Assembly (NCBI GenBank): GCA_001414485.1
Contig: LLEY01000026.1
Location: 434,001-498,000, forward strand
Length of the DNA: 64,000 nt
Origin: Calycina herbarum
Taxonomy: Eukaryota; Ascomycota; Leotiomycetes; Helotiales; Pezizellaceae
Direction: 5' to 3'
The notes beneath the pieces are model-generated. The model saw nothing but the letters and a program-made list of their open reading frames with translations. It was not told where the DNA came from and did not search any database. This document shows positions 23,801 to 36,600 of this stretch, one piece after another (position 1 is the stretch's first letter; the number at the start of each line of letters is the position of its first letter). Both the position numbers and the translations under genes were made by a program.

Positions 23801-24025
23801 CAGTCCATCGACTACAGCCCGATTCGCGCAGAACTGTATCTTCCTCCACCCAGCCTTGTTCTCAGTCTTGCTCTTGTCCTTGCCCTTCTTCAAGTCTTGA
23901 TAGATAACCTCCTCTTCTCCCCAGGTATGAGAGAGTATTGCGTAGGCAGGGACTTCGCCGCTGGTAGGTTCGCGAAAGACGATTTCGCCGTCGGGTTTGC
24001 GTTGCAAGAGGCGTATAAGAGACAT
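20847..24025 (-). pseudogene. HET / NB-ARC / TPR NOD-like receptor, seven premature stops
   Basis: Fungal NLR of the incompatibility and self/non-self recognition type. Exon 1 (24025 to about 23265) encodes an N-terminal HET domain: AYAILSHTWG near residues 27-36, then YFWVDTCCIDK, and FTRGWTLQELIAP. A GT..AG intron of about 60 bases follows, with its donor after the LYKG segment. Exon 2 reads in one frame to 20849. It shows an NB-ARC P-loop GLGGIGKT, a Walker-B-like WLMIYDNLDNP, a linker, then seven or so 42-residue TPR units and a short tail ending RPFKQKLRQLGRRLNIR. Stops at 23713, 23159, 23111, 23051, 22943, 22580 and 21806 all fit a single coding-strand C-to-T change (CAG, CAA or CGA). 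No frameshift is seen, and the reading frame is otherwise excellent. A Tc1 element split its promoter about 450 bases upstream. Start codon 24025 gives the standard HET beginning. Confidence 0.9.
21160..21840 (-). repeat. 126-base tandem repeat encoding near-identical TPR units
   Basis: Five nearly identical 126-base units plus a diverged unit at each end, each encoding 42 residues of kinesin-light-chain-like TPR (core LAEAEKMYLRAL and DHTSTLSTVNNLG). Differences cluster at a few codons (YAY, YAN or YAD; G, R or Q after EEAL). High DNA identity between units is the pattern reported for fungal NLR repeats that turn over by unequal exchange. Confidence 0.9.
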
Positions 24026-24841
24026 GCTGGAGGTTTAGGAGCGGTCTCATAGCAAGCGCGACTCGTATCACTAACTCGGCAAATTGGTGCAAGTACTGCG
24101 ATTTGAAGGTCGAGACGTGGAAGAACTGAGCGTGAGAAGGATATGCAGTCGTTGTCGTCGGCGCCGCGCTCGAGGCTGTATTGTGGTGTAACCTGGCCAG
24201 GCACTTGCATGGCGAAGGCAGACAGAATGCGAAGGACGCTTCAATTTATTGGAACCTTTTACACGGACTGGATTCTAGGACAAGTTGTCCGCTGTGGTTG
24301 AGATGCCGGCTTCTACAAAGTCGAAGAGCGGTAAGATGGAAATCAAGGGAACATACTGCTTTGCATAGGCCACTTTTTACTCTGCTCGGAGGATATCGGG
24401 AAGCGGAATTTTCCGGCAGATCTTCTCGCGTAGCCACAAACGTCGCAGCCACACGTTCAGCCACAGATCTTGTTACGGAAGGGGGTTGACAGTGGGTCTC
24501 GTACACCCTTGCTAGGCGGTGAGTGTCACCGAAGCTTGTAGAACCTATGCTCTTAACACTATATTAATAACTCTTTTACTCTAATTACTACTAGTAAAAT
24601 ATTAATTTAATAGCGTAGATATATAAGACCCCGACTCGTATACGATTTAAAACTCTTCTAAGTAAAGGCTACTTACTTTATAGAGCTACTCGAAAGCTTT
24701 AAATTCCTATCTCTTTAGTATAATACTTTATAAATAAGCCTGATTAATAAGCAAAGCCTCTAGATACTCTTCTAAAGGTTTCTAACGAGTAGATATAAGA
24801 GATAATTAAGTAGTTTATTAGTTATTATAATCGACGAACGC

Positions 24842-25142
24842 TGTTATAAGCTGAATATAAAGAGATTAATAGATAAGGTTGTTTTTATTATAAGAAGAAT
24901 TAACTAAGAAAGGAAAGAGAAGAAGTCTATTCTACGTACGAGGGAAGAGGTCTTATATCTCTTACCTCGAGGTTCTTTAGTAAGTATAAGCTATAAGGAA
25001 CTAAGATATCGTTATAGCTCTTATTATAGCTTTCGTTATCGAAGTAATTACTAAGTAAGGTAATTGCCGAGGTTGTTACGTAAGGTCACGTGTTTGTACA
25101 AAGGTCGGCAGACCGAGTACTCTTCGAGTATAAACTATTATA
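24842..25142 (-). repeat. 3' LTR of Gypsy element 3
   Basis: 301 bases, the same length as 39989-40289 and in the same orientation, with many C/T and G/A differences. Its last five bases, TTATA, were used as the target site of the next Gypsy element, which begins at 25143. Confidence 0.85.
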
Positions 25143-25414
25143 TATAATAGCTCGCTATTAGAAATAAGAGTTGCTAAGGTTACGTATATACTAGATAGAA
25201 TACGTATTCGAGTATTAGAAATATCCGGTTCAGACCTCCGAGTCTATTATTATTATCTAAACCCTTTTATATATAGATGCTCTTACTCTTAGTATCGGGA
25301 AAGGTTAATTTAATCTTTTCCTTCGTATTTAAAGCCTAGTATCTAAGTATATTATTCTATAGAACACACTTCTATATACCTCTTTTATAGTATTATTTAT
25401 TTCGTATTATTATA
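25143..25414 (+). repeat. 5' LTR of Gypsy element 1
   Basis: 272 bases, begins TATAATAG. The less mutated solo copy at 62336 begins TGTGATGG, so the TG..CA ends have been converted to TA..TA by RIP-type change. Confidence 0.88.
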
Positions 25415-28400
25415 TTAAAAGATTAAATTCTTCTCGCTAGAGACGGCTTATTATAATATCTTACTAAGCGCGTTAACGTTCTATATCGAATTCGATTTAG
25501 CCTAGATTCGGATCAGTATAATAATAACCTTAAATTACTAGTTTATAGATAGCTAGTAATATTAGGGTTTAATATCTATTAGTTAGCTAGTAAAAAGCGT
25601 ATCCTCTAATACGTTAAAGAAGTAGAAGACGCTAAGGATTCCTAAGACTTTAAATAACCCTCTCTATATAGAGATTACTATATAAGGTTTAGAAAGTCGA
25701 TATTAAGTTACCTAGAAGGCTTCCGAATCTACCTCTAAACCTCTCTCTAACGATATCAAGTATATTAAACTAAGGAGCGACCCTAGGTCTCTTCTAAGCT
25801 CTACTAGAGAGCGTTAAGCAACCTACTAGGGAAACTAGTAGGCCTCTCTCTAAATACGCACCGAACCGCACTCGTATATCTAAACCTAAAAAGTTAAGAA
25901 ATAACAAAGGTAAGAGCCTAGCCTAAAACCTCAGAGACCTACGAGACTTTTCTAATATAGACGAGATACGAGGTATAGTATAAGGATTAGAAGAAGAACT
26001 TTAAAATAACAACTATCGGTTTAGATAGTTAGAATCTATTATAAAAGAACTCTAAGAATAAACCAGAGTCTCTTAACCTTTCTAACTCGAAACCGACTAT
26101 AACTCTCTTTCTATTCTAAGTACTATACTAGACCTCTTTCGCTTAAGAAGCGAACCTGCCTCTGATACCTTCTCTTAATAGCAGACTACTCTATATAACC
26201 CTGAATATAGTCTAAATACTCTCTAACCTACTAAAAGTAAAATCATAGAAAAAATTAAATCTTTAGACGACGGTATATTACTAATATACTAATAATAGAA
26301 GATATTAGTACGCGATAGACTTCTAGTAAATACCGATTATTATAATATAAGCCTAACTCGAAAAGCTCTTATCTAGGGAATAACTACTGGAATTACTAGG
26401 AACTACCTTAAGCCTCGATACTAGTCTAAGTCGATTTATATTACTTTCTACGATTATTAAGATATAATTAAACTTTTGGATTTATATTTCTTAACTAGAT
26501 ACGAGATAGAGGATATATAGAACGCTTTCTAGGCCTTATAGATAGGTGGAAAAGATTATACTAGAGAAACGTTTACTAACTTCAGAGGTTGCTTTTCAAG
26601 TATAGCTATACTTAGAGAGATACCAGAGTTAGAACGATTCTTCTATATATAGGAGAAAATTATACTATAGCTACGAAACTCAGCCGTTACACTTAAAAGA
26701 CGTTGGAATTATAACTTTGTCGAAATAGTAGTAGATCTCCTAGCCCTAGATAAGGAACGACGCTAAAACGCTAAGTTATATATAGCTAATACGACTAAGC
26801 TAGTTAGTATAAACACTTCGGTTAAAAAGACTGCTTTTTAATCCTTATCTAGTTTAATACTAAAACTCTTACTACCTGTAAGCGGATCCTTCTCTACTAT
26901 TTAGACTACTTTAAGGATATTTAAAACCACCTCTACTAGCGAACGCTAAAAGACTCTAGACCGAGTCCTAGCCGATACGACGTGCTACTACTGTAGTAAG
27001 CCTGAGTACTATAAAACCGACTGCTCTCAGCTACTTAGTATTAAAGAAATAGTCTAAGAAGCGGACGAAGATAACCTACAAGTCCTTATAAAGTACTCTG
27101 ATTCTAATCTAAATTAGAGAGAAAACGAGGTAGCCTAGATAAAGACTCCTTTCTAGGCCTATATAAATATAATCTATCGAATCTCAACCTTTCTAGACTT
27201 ATAAGAGGAAATCAATTCCTTATAAATATAATACTTAGTATATATAGATACGGTGTTAAAACTCGAGCTTTAATAGATATAGAAGCGAATAGATTCCTGT
27301 TCTTAAATCGACCCCTAGCCTTATAGCTATCTTAATCGTTAGATATATAGATTCGAAAACTACTCTACTCGGTACTTATTCGTAGATACGATAGTAGTAT
27401 TAAGAGTAAAGTAACATAGTTTATACGACTATATATAAACCCAGATCGACGTTATATTCGAAACTGCCCCTTTATCGTCTTAGACCTTAGATAATAAGAC
27501 CTAATTATTAGAAACAAATAGTTAAAACATTTTAATATTCTTCTTAACTCTGCTAGGAATCAACTTATTTAGCTAGCTAAAACTCTACTAACTTCTTACT
27601 TTAGAAAGAAAATCTTACTTTCTCTAACTTCTAGCTAGAACTAGAAGTCTTATTTAAATATATAGTCGAATACGAACTGAAGGGATCACGCCCTCTATTA
27701 AGATAAAAAGCAAAGGAATAGTAAGCTCTTAGCTAAGTTATTACTATTATCTACGATATTAACTCCCGACATCTACCTCTCCGACTCTACTTCGAATACC
27801 CTCCGACCTGCTAGTACAGCTTAGACAGATCGGACCCTACACTCTTTTATTAGTAAAATAAGTACGAATGCTTTATATTTTAATATAAAGCGACCCGATA
27901 CTAAGTTCTTTATAACAAGTATCTATAAATTAGATCGGATCATCGACGAAAGATTAGCTCTGCTCTTAGATAACACTAAGACCACGGACCTAATATAGTC
28001 CCGACTCTCTTAATATTACTCGTTGTTCTAAGATATGTTCTTAAAAGCAGCCTCGGATAAACTTCTCTCTTACCGTGTATATAACTATAAAATCACCTTA
28101 AACGAACCTCTTTATACCTTCTACTCCCTGCTATATCGACAGTTAACCGTAGAGCTATAAGCGACGAAAGAGTACCTTATCAATAATTTAAATAAAGGAT
28201 TTATCGTTAATAGTAATAGTTCTTTCGCCTTACTAGTACTCTTCGTTAAAAAGCCTAATAGCGATAAGCTACGGTTCTATATCGATTATTAGAAGCTGAA
28301 TACTCTTACCTAAAACGACCTCTACCCGATTCCTCGTATCGACGAACTCCTTTTAAGATTAAGAAAAGCTAAGATCTTTACTAAGTTAGATATATACTAA

Positions 28401-31109
28401 GCTTTCTATCGTATTTGAATAGACCTAGACTCGGAAGAGATAACCACGTTTAGAACTAGATATAGAATATATAAATATAAGATCCTTTCTTTTAGACTCT
28501 ATAACAGACCTACTACCTACTAACGTTATATAAACGACGTCTTAATTGAATATCTAGATAACTTCTATATCGCTTACTTAGACGATATATTAATTTATTT
28601 AGATAGTATCGAGGAATATAAGAAACAAGTTAGAAAGGTCCTAAATCGGCTCCGAGAAGCAGGACTCTAAGTAGATATTAAGAAAAGCGAATTTAGTATT
28701 ACCTAAGTTAAATATCTCGGTTATATATTAACTACGAAAGAACTCGAAGTAGACTCTAAGAAAGTAGAACCTCTACGTAACTAGGCCCGACCTAGTACTA
28801 TAATAGGTATAAAGTCCTACCTAGGCTTTTATAGTTTCTATAGATAATTTATTAAGAACTTCGGCAAAATCGTAAAACCTCTAACTACTATAACGCGCTC
28901 TTTAAAGCCGTTTCAGTAGATATCTAAATACAAAGAAGCTTTTAAAGAATTATAGATCTAGCTACTCTTAATTTAAGTCTTATACTACTTCGACCCCGAA
29001 TATCCTATAAAGCTAGAGATAGACTCTTCTAATAGAGTAATAGTAGGTATATTCTCTTAATAACATAGTAATTATTAGTATTCTATAGGTTTCTATTCCC
29101 ACGTCCTAGTTAGATACGAAACGAATTAGGAAATCTACGATAAGGAACTATTTATAATTATAGAAGCGTTTAGAAAATAGCGACCTAAACTTATATCGTG
29201 TTAGAACTATATCGACGTCTTCTTAGACTATAGATCTTTAGAATACTTTATAACAACGAAGCTACTTACTTCTAAGCAAGTATAATAGATGGAATTCCTT
29301 TTTAACTTTAATTTCTAGATCCGATTTACGTCTAGAAAGAATAATCAAAAGGCAGATATACTAACTAGACAGGAGTAAGACATTAGAATATAAGATTAAG
29401 TTAAGTTAGATAGCCGCTCGCGTACTCTTCTTAGACCTATTAGGCTTAACCTCTGAATCAACGCCGATCTTACTTAGATCTTTTAAGTAATATCTCTTTC
29501 TATAATTAAGTTAGATATTATCTCTAAGTCTAGATCGGATCTGATTTAGAAGCTAAGGACGGCTAATACGTAATTATTCGAGAAGGAACGTAGAGAACTT
29601 AAGAACGGTTATACTATCTCGTCTAATAATTTACTTCTATTTAGAGAACAGCTTTGTATTAAAAGGAACACCGAACTCTATACGAATCTAATCTAGGAAG
29701 CCTACGACTAAATATCTAGTGCTTACCTAAGTACTCGAAAGATATACTAGTTGCTAGCATCTATCTACTACTAGGTTAGTATAGGTTTAGACTATAAACT
29801 ATACGTGGCTAACTACCGAGCTTGTAGATACTCTTATCCTTAATAGACTAAATAATAAGGATTCCTCCACCTACTACCAGTGCTAGATTACCCGATATAG
29901 TATATATATATAGACTTTAAGTTATTTTCTAAGGATAAGTATAGATATAATACTATACTAGTATTTATTAACTGCCTCGGAAAGGATTCGGTATCTATAC
30001 TCTGCTACTCTACTATCGACGCTAGAGGATTAGCCTAGCTTTTTATATAATAGATCTATCGTTTTAGTTACTACCTTAAATCGATTATATTAGATAGAGG
30101 ACCTTAATTCGTCTTAGCTTTTTAGATAGAATTCTATTATATTATTAGTATTAAGCTTAAACTCTCTATAGCTTACTATAAATAAACAGATAGTTAGACA
30201 GAGATTATAAACCGATATATCGATTAGAGGCTAAGGCCTTTCGTAACCTACTATTAGAATAACTAGAGCGAGTTAATCCCTCTTATAGACAGAGTATAAA
30301 TAACTCTTCTATACTCGTCTATTAGTATAACCTCTTATTAGCTTAAGTTCGAGCTGAATTCGCGAACCTTATAGGATTAGAATACTTCTAGGACCTCTAT
30401 TCCCCGGGAACGACTAAATTATAATAAGGTAGTTAAGATAGCTATACGTATATACTCTGCCTAGAACGTAGCTAAAGATAATATAAGCGAAGCCTAGTAG
30501 AGAATATAAGATAGTACGAATCAGCACCGAAGAGCTATTAACTAAGACATTAGTAATAGAGTTTACTTATCGACTAAAAACCTTAAGATAAATCGACCTA
30601 GCTGAAAGCTAGCCGAATAGTAGACTGGACTCTTTGAAATACTAGAACGTGTAAGACACTCTTATAAACTAAAACTCCTAGAAGAATCGTTAATCTATAA
30701 TGTTTTTACTACGGATATACTATCTAAGGATCCGAATACCCTCTTACCTAGATAAGAAGCTCTAGAGCCGCCTCTAGAAATCGTTTAGAGTATATAAGAA
30801 TAGGAAGTTTAAGAAATTCTCAGTAGTAGACTTTTTAGAAGACAACTATAATACTAGGTTAGATAGGTTAGTTACGATATAAACCCTACCTAGTATCCTG
30901 CTAATAATTTTCAAGGTTCGCCGCACCTTCTAAGGGACTTCTATACTAAATATCTAGACGAACCGGGACTGTCCCGACTCCTCTCTGAATAGATCTAAGT
31001 ATAGGAGGTAGATAAGAACTAACAACCGAGTCACTACTAAAAACAACCCTAATACCGCCCCGACTATAATACGAAGCCTTAGAGACGAGTCTTTTTCAAG
31101 AGAGAGAGA

Positions 31110-31381
31110 TATAATAGCCCGCTATTAGGAATAAGAGTTGCTAAGGTTACGTATATACTAGACAGAATACGTATTCGAGTATTAGAAATATCCGGTTCGA
31201 ACCTCCGAGTCTATTATTATTATCTAAACTCTTTTGTATATAGATACTCTTACTCTTAGTATCGGGAAAGGTTAATTTAATCTTTTCCTTCGTATTTAAA
31301 GCCTAGTATCTAAGTATATTATTCTATAGAACGCACTTCTATATACCTCTTTTATAGTATTATCTGTTTTATACTATTATA
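31110..31381 (+). repeat. 3' LTR of Gypsy element 1
   Basis: 272 bases, colinear with the 5' copy, with a modest number of C/T and G/A differences. It is followed by the TTATA target repeat and then directly by the 3' end of Gypsy element 3. Confidence 0.88.
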
Positions 31382-31386
31382 TTATA

Positions 31387-33237
31387 TTACTCTCTCTTTT
31401 ATCCTCTAGAGGTCGTAAGCTCTTATATCTTCTAGAGCGTCTTAAGGCTCCTAGGTTAGCTTAGTATATCCTTCCTATTTTACTAGTAGCTTACTAGCAC
31501 GTCCTCGTCTTTTTCCTTTTCGTTTATTAAGAATCGCTTCTACTACGTATTCCTAGTCGTCTTTGAGAATCTCTAGCCTAGGTTAATCGTCGTCTTAAAC
31601 TTAACTTAGTAGTAGGTCGTTCGAGGCTAGTCGTAGAAGCTAGTTATATAATACGTCGTAGATTCTAGAAGGAGTATCTAAGCGATAACTATACGTCCTA
31701 ATTACTTCTAGTACTATATATTTAGCCTGCTTCGCGTTAAGCTTCTTTGACTTCCTTATTATACGAACGCTCTATAAGTTTAGCTAGACTTTGTCTCTAA
31801 CTTTGAAGCTTAGCACTTGTTATCTTCTTTTGTTTATAACGTCTTCTATCGTTTACTATATAGTAGCTATTGCCGACTATGCTTATTCCTATACTTCTTT
31901 AAGCTTTTATACGATTCTATTAGCTCTCTAAATTAGCGATCGTAGCGTAGCTTCGTTTAAGAGTTCGTACTAGATATCTAGTAGCTTAGTATAATATCCG
32001 TACTCGAGGAAGAAAGAGCTTACTTTCGTAGCTAATATTATTCGATTATTAATTACTAATTCTGTAAATAGTAGTAGTTCTTCCTAGTCGTCTTAAGTGT
32101 AATCTACGAACATTCGTAGATAGGTTTCTACTGTCTAGTTTATTCGCTCTATAGATCTATCTATTTCTAGGTAAAAAGTAGTAGAAAGCCTTTATATAAT
32201 TTCTAAGAGAGAATATACTCTTGTCTAAAGATAGCCTACGAACTACGTTTCTTAATCTAATACTATTACTTTTAGTAGATAGTACTTATAATAGAAGGTT
32301 CGAACGAACTATCTAGCGACTATCTTAGATATAATATCCTTTAGGCTATTATAGATTATTTCTTTACTTAGCCTATTTATAATTATAACTATATTCGTAT
32401 ATCTGTTACTTTCTAGTAACTCGACTATAAAGTCTATTGAAATTTCGCTCTAGATTCGGTTAGAAACTAGTAAAGGTTTTAAGAATCCTTACTATACGTC
32501 TCTCTAAGCTTTGTTCCTTCTATAAGCGTCGTAGTTTCGTATAAACCTTCGAACGTCTTATAATATCTAAGGCTAGAAGTATTATCGTAAGAGGATCTAG
32601 GCTATACTTTCTCGTCTAAGGTAACTATAGAGCTTTAAATCGTATATAGACTAGATTATCTTCGTATATAGTTCTTCGTTATTTAGAACCTATAACCGGT
32701 CTCTAAACCTTAGCTTTCCTTCGTTCGTAAGCGTATATTTAGATATCGATACCTTAAGTTTTAAGCTAGTAGAGAACGTTCTTTTACCTTATTATATAGT
32801 GTCTTTTATTACTCGAAGATTAGTATCCGCTTCTTTAGCTATCGTCTAGAGTTCTTAAAAGGTCTTTTCGTTATTTAAGAGTACTTCTTATATATCTTCT
32901 TACGTCTGTATAGGTTCTTACGTCTATACTAGGTTCGCTTTTATAATTCCTAGAATCTATCCTTCTTTATTTATAAACTTAAGAAGTTACTTCGTATAAT
33001 AATCAACTCGTTCGTTTATAACGTTATCTAGTATATCTTATTCGCGCTATAAAAGAGCGTTAGCTTAAACGTTATCTTTCTCTTAAATATACGTAATCTT
33101 AAAATTATATTTTAAAAGAGCTAAGAACTATCGTATTTATTATTCTATAAGCTTCTAAACCGTTATAAAGTACTCGAGGTTCTTATAGTTTATTTAAATC
33201 TTAAAGCTGTCTACGCTTTATAACTCGGGATCCTAAG
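31387..33237 (-). pseudogene. RNase H, integrase and chromodomain remnant of Gypsy element 3
   Basis: On the minus strand the frame starts at the right inside RNase H (DSFKI and YKNLEYF) and passes through integrase. It ends in a chromodomain, with EAILNKRKG, LLVKxEGYT and then EDIRAYDL near the left edge. Chromodomains of this kind are found at the C-terminus of chromovirus integrases and are thought to steer integration to heterochromatin. All stops are TAG or TAA. The frame is cut off at 33237 by the inverted LTR of the next block. Confidence 0.7.
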
Positions 33238-33696
33238 TATAACGAAACTCAAACGAACTAAACAAAGATAACTAAGTCTCGAAGGTTAGTATATAGTAAG
33301 AAGTATAAATGCGCTAGGTTGTTTACTTAGAAGTGAACTCGTTACTTATATTAAAGATATTAAACGAGATAATAAGATTAATAACTAAAGTTAAGTACGA
33401 AGCTCCTATCTAATAGCAGACGTGCTAGTCTTATATAGAACCTTCTTTTATGTTTAGAGTCCTTCTTAGCAGGAGTCCCGAAGATAGAGTCCGACTCTAT
33501 TTCCAGGGCTCCTTAAAACTAGACTCTATTACCTAACCGCTCCTAACCGAGTTACGTAATATAACTGTAAGATCCTCAGGATTATATGTTCTATTATACT
33601 CGATCCTTTCCTCCTTCTAGGGTTATAATAGTGCTCGTCCTATTAGAGCGTCGCCTAGACTTCACTTTATCACGTACTAGCATATAATTCGTAATA
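33238..33696 (-). repeat. LTR related to 38850-39275 but inverted
   Basis: About 459 bases. Its left 215 bases are a close reverse complement of 39066-39275, and the rest is alignable with gaps. The minus-strand sequence just upstream (33697-33780) also resembles the sequence upstream of the plus-strand LTR, so this is a 3' LTR with its own flank, of a diverged subfamily. Confidence 0.75.
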
Positions 33697-36600
33697 CTAT
33701 CCCCTTCTTAGTCTAGCGTGTCTCTATACTAGAATTCTAACCTAAATACGTTCGTTAGTAAGTTGTTAACCTTCCTTTATATATAAACATATCCTCCTTA
33801 TATACTAAACGAAAAGAGCGTTTAGCTTTTACTATATAGATCGAATCCGTATAACGTCTAGCTAAGACTTGTTCTTTCTGTCGTAAACAGTCCCGTCGAT
33901 GCCTCCTAGAGCTTTCTAAATCCTCAGAGTAAATGAGTATAGTAAGAAGAAAGACTCTAAAGAGAAGCAAGCTAACGCTACTGTCTAAAAAGAAGTAGCT
34001 TTGCTAGAAAAAATCGAACTTACGGACGAGGAACTCGAGGCTAGAGGTTATAGCACGTAAATTAAAACAGACACTATAGATATAACGGCAGGCGCTGTAT
34101 ACTTATAGCTAAACGAAGGAATTAAGTCACAAGTCAGTAAGGTGTAGGACACTAATGATAATAGGGATCTATTACTTAAAGAATATTACGATACACGGTT
34201 AGAAGTGGAATATAAATCACTACTATTAACAAGTTTATTAGAGTCGTCGGAATCGATATCCGACTCGTTAGAGGTAGATCTAGGAATATATAAGCCTAAA
34301 TAAGGCGAAACATAGGCATTTATTAGAACCTTTAAAAGAGGGAATAGATAGGTATATATAGAAAACCAGAAACCTGATTTCTAGAGCCTATATTCTACTT
34401 AAGGAATTAACTCTACTATTTTAACTACCTATAAAATAGTTTAGAATAAATAGGACAGAATAACTTTAGTAAGCCTTGTTACTAGAAGGGAAACCATCGA
34501 ATTTAAAGAACCTAGACTAAGATAAGCAGTATCTAACAAGCTATCTAGTATACCTAAGATAGAAGACATTTAAATAGTCGTAGATATATAAGAAGAAACC
34601 AGCTTATAGTAATAGCAGGGTCCTAATAACTTTATAAGACGCTCTAAACCTAGTTTTTTAGGTACGCTACCTGATAATAAGGAAGCTATACTAGAAATAG
34701 GAGGCTAGTATACTATAGTCGCTTTAGTTAGGAAAGTTAGAGTAATATTTTAGGAATTAAGAAGTAGAAAATTATTTAGTATAATCTTCTAAGAGATAAA
34801 CGAATACGACATAGACTAAGAAACGGAGTTAGTATAGAGAGAGCTCTACTAACCGATAATTAGAGAATTAAACGCTATCTTTAGAGAAAATCAACTTATA
34901 GTAATAGCGAAGATAAGAGGAAAGGAACTCTAAGTCTTAATTGATTTAGAAGTAACGAGCAATTTTCTTTCCCTAGTAGCTTAGAAGAAGCTAAATGTCC
35001 CGGTTAAAGGTATGAAGCTATACTGCTTAGAAGTAGTTAACGGAACAGATGTTATATACTAGGATAGAATTATTAATTAATAAACTATTCTAATAAAGAT
35101 TACTATCGAAGAATACTACTTAGACATATAATTCGATATTATTAAAATAGGAAGTAAGGAAGCGATACTTAGTATACTATAGATTAGGGAATATAATCCG
35201 GATATTAATTAGAAGGCTTAAATAATAACCTTTAGTTAATATAATTATATAGGTTTATAATTATAACTATAAGGCTAGAACAAGGTTAGCGCTACCTCTT
35301 CTAAGACGCTAGGACACCTTGTCTAGGGTCCTCTATAGGTTAGCAGGATAGCTGATAATAAAATACCTATATAGTATAGAGAATTTAGAGCTTTGTTTAA
35401 AAATCTAGAAGACTTGCGAGCTTTACTAGAACATTACTTATAGGATTATAAGATTAAATTAAAAGAGGATTATTACCTCTTAAAGTAGAAACTTCGGTTA
35501 TATAACTAGAAAAGCCTATAGAGAATAGAAAGTTATATAAAGGAAGGTATTAAAAAGAGACATATTAGAAAATCTAAGTTACTAATTACCTTAAACATAC
35601 TTATTATTAAGAAGAAAGACGACCTAGATAGAAGAGTATATATTAATTACTAAGAAGTAAATTACACTATAGTTAAGGACGCTTATCCGCTGCTACCTAG
35701 CTAGTACTTATAGGATAAGTTAGGTAAGATAGTACGATTTATAAAATTAGATTAACGAAATACCTATAGACTTATATAAATAAAAGTTAAAGATAAATAA
35801 AAGATAGTATTTACCTTACTATCAGGCCTTTATAAGTATATAGTTATACTATTTAAACTCTATAATATACTAGCTATATATTAAAGATAAAATAATAATA
35901 TTTTAGGAGATCTTCTAAGAGTAATAGTAATCTATTACCTAGATAATATATTAATCTTCTTAGAAAAAGAAAAAGAATATAAGAAACACGTTAAAGAAGT
36001 TTTATAACAACTTATAAAAGTTAACTCTCGGTTAAAACTCTTAAAATACGAGTTTAGAGTAACTTAGACTCTTTTCCTAGGATAGGTATTCAGCCTAGAG
36101 AAAATAGAAATAGATCTAGTAAAGATCTAGAACGTCTTAAACTAGAAATTACTAGAGAATATAAAAGACGTATAGTCCTTCCTTAGATTTGTAAACTTTT
36201 GTTATCTGTTTATTTAAGACTATATAAAGATTACTAAACTAATGTTAGGACTAGTTAAAAAAGCTATTAAATTTATATAGAATAAATAAGTAGAGGATGC
36301 TTTTTAGAAAATTAAAGCAAAGTTTATAGAAAAACCTATTCTATACGATTTTAATATAGATAAGCCTAGTACGATTAAAACAGACGCCTTAGACACGGTA
36401 GTAGGTATAGTTCACCTATAGCTAAATAATAAAGGAAAACTTATATCTATTATATATTATTCTAAGATATTTAACCTAGTATAACAAAACTATAGCATCT
36501 TCGACAAGGAATTACTTACTATAGTATTAGCCTTAGAATACTAGAGAATCTATTTATAGTTAGTAAAACACCTAGTTATAGTTTTATCCGACTACGAGAA

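Larger units (their letters stand above)
25143..31381 (+). mobile_element. Full-length Gypsy LTR retrotransposon 1, RIP-degraded, 6,239 bases
   Basis: Two 272-base LTRs (25143-25414 and 31110-31381) with the target repeat TTATA at 25138-25142 and 31382-31386. Plus-strand domain remnants appear in order. Gag lies at about 26100-26950, then a CCHC knuckle at 26983-27024 with His changed to Tyr. A protease-like region follows (27.2-27.5 kb), then RT with FYIDY near 28275 and [10 protein letters not shown] near 28570-28600. RNase H is around 28990-29300 and integrase around 29700-30600. A purine-rich tract precedes the right LTR. Nearly every codon that can mutate to TAG or TAA has done so somewhere. 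It belongs to the same family as the gag-only element at 4793-7379 and the solo LTR at 62336-62581. Confidence 0.9.

Noticed and set aside
33755..33970. Minus-strand 71-codon frame as an independent gene
   Set aside because: It lies within the inverted 3' end of the related Gypsy element and is better explained as part of that element.
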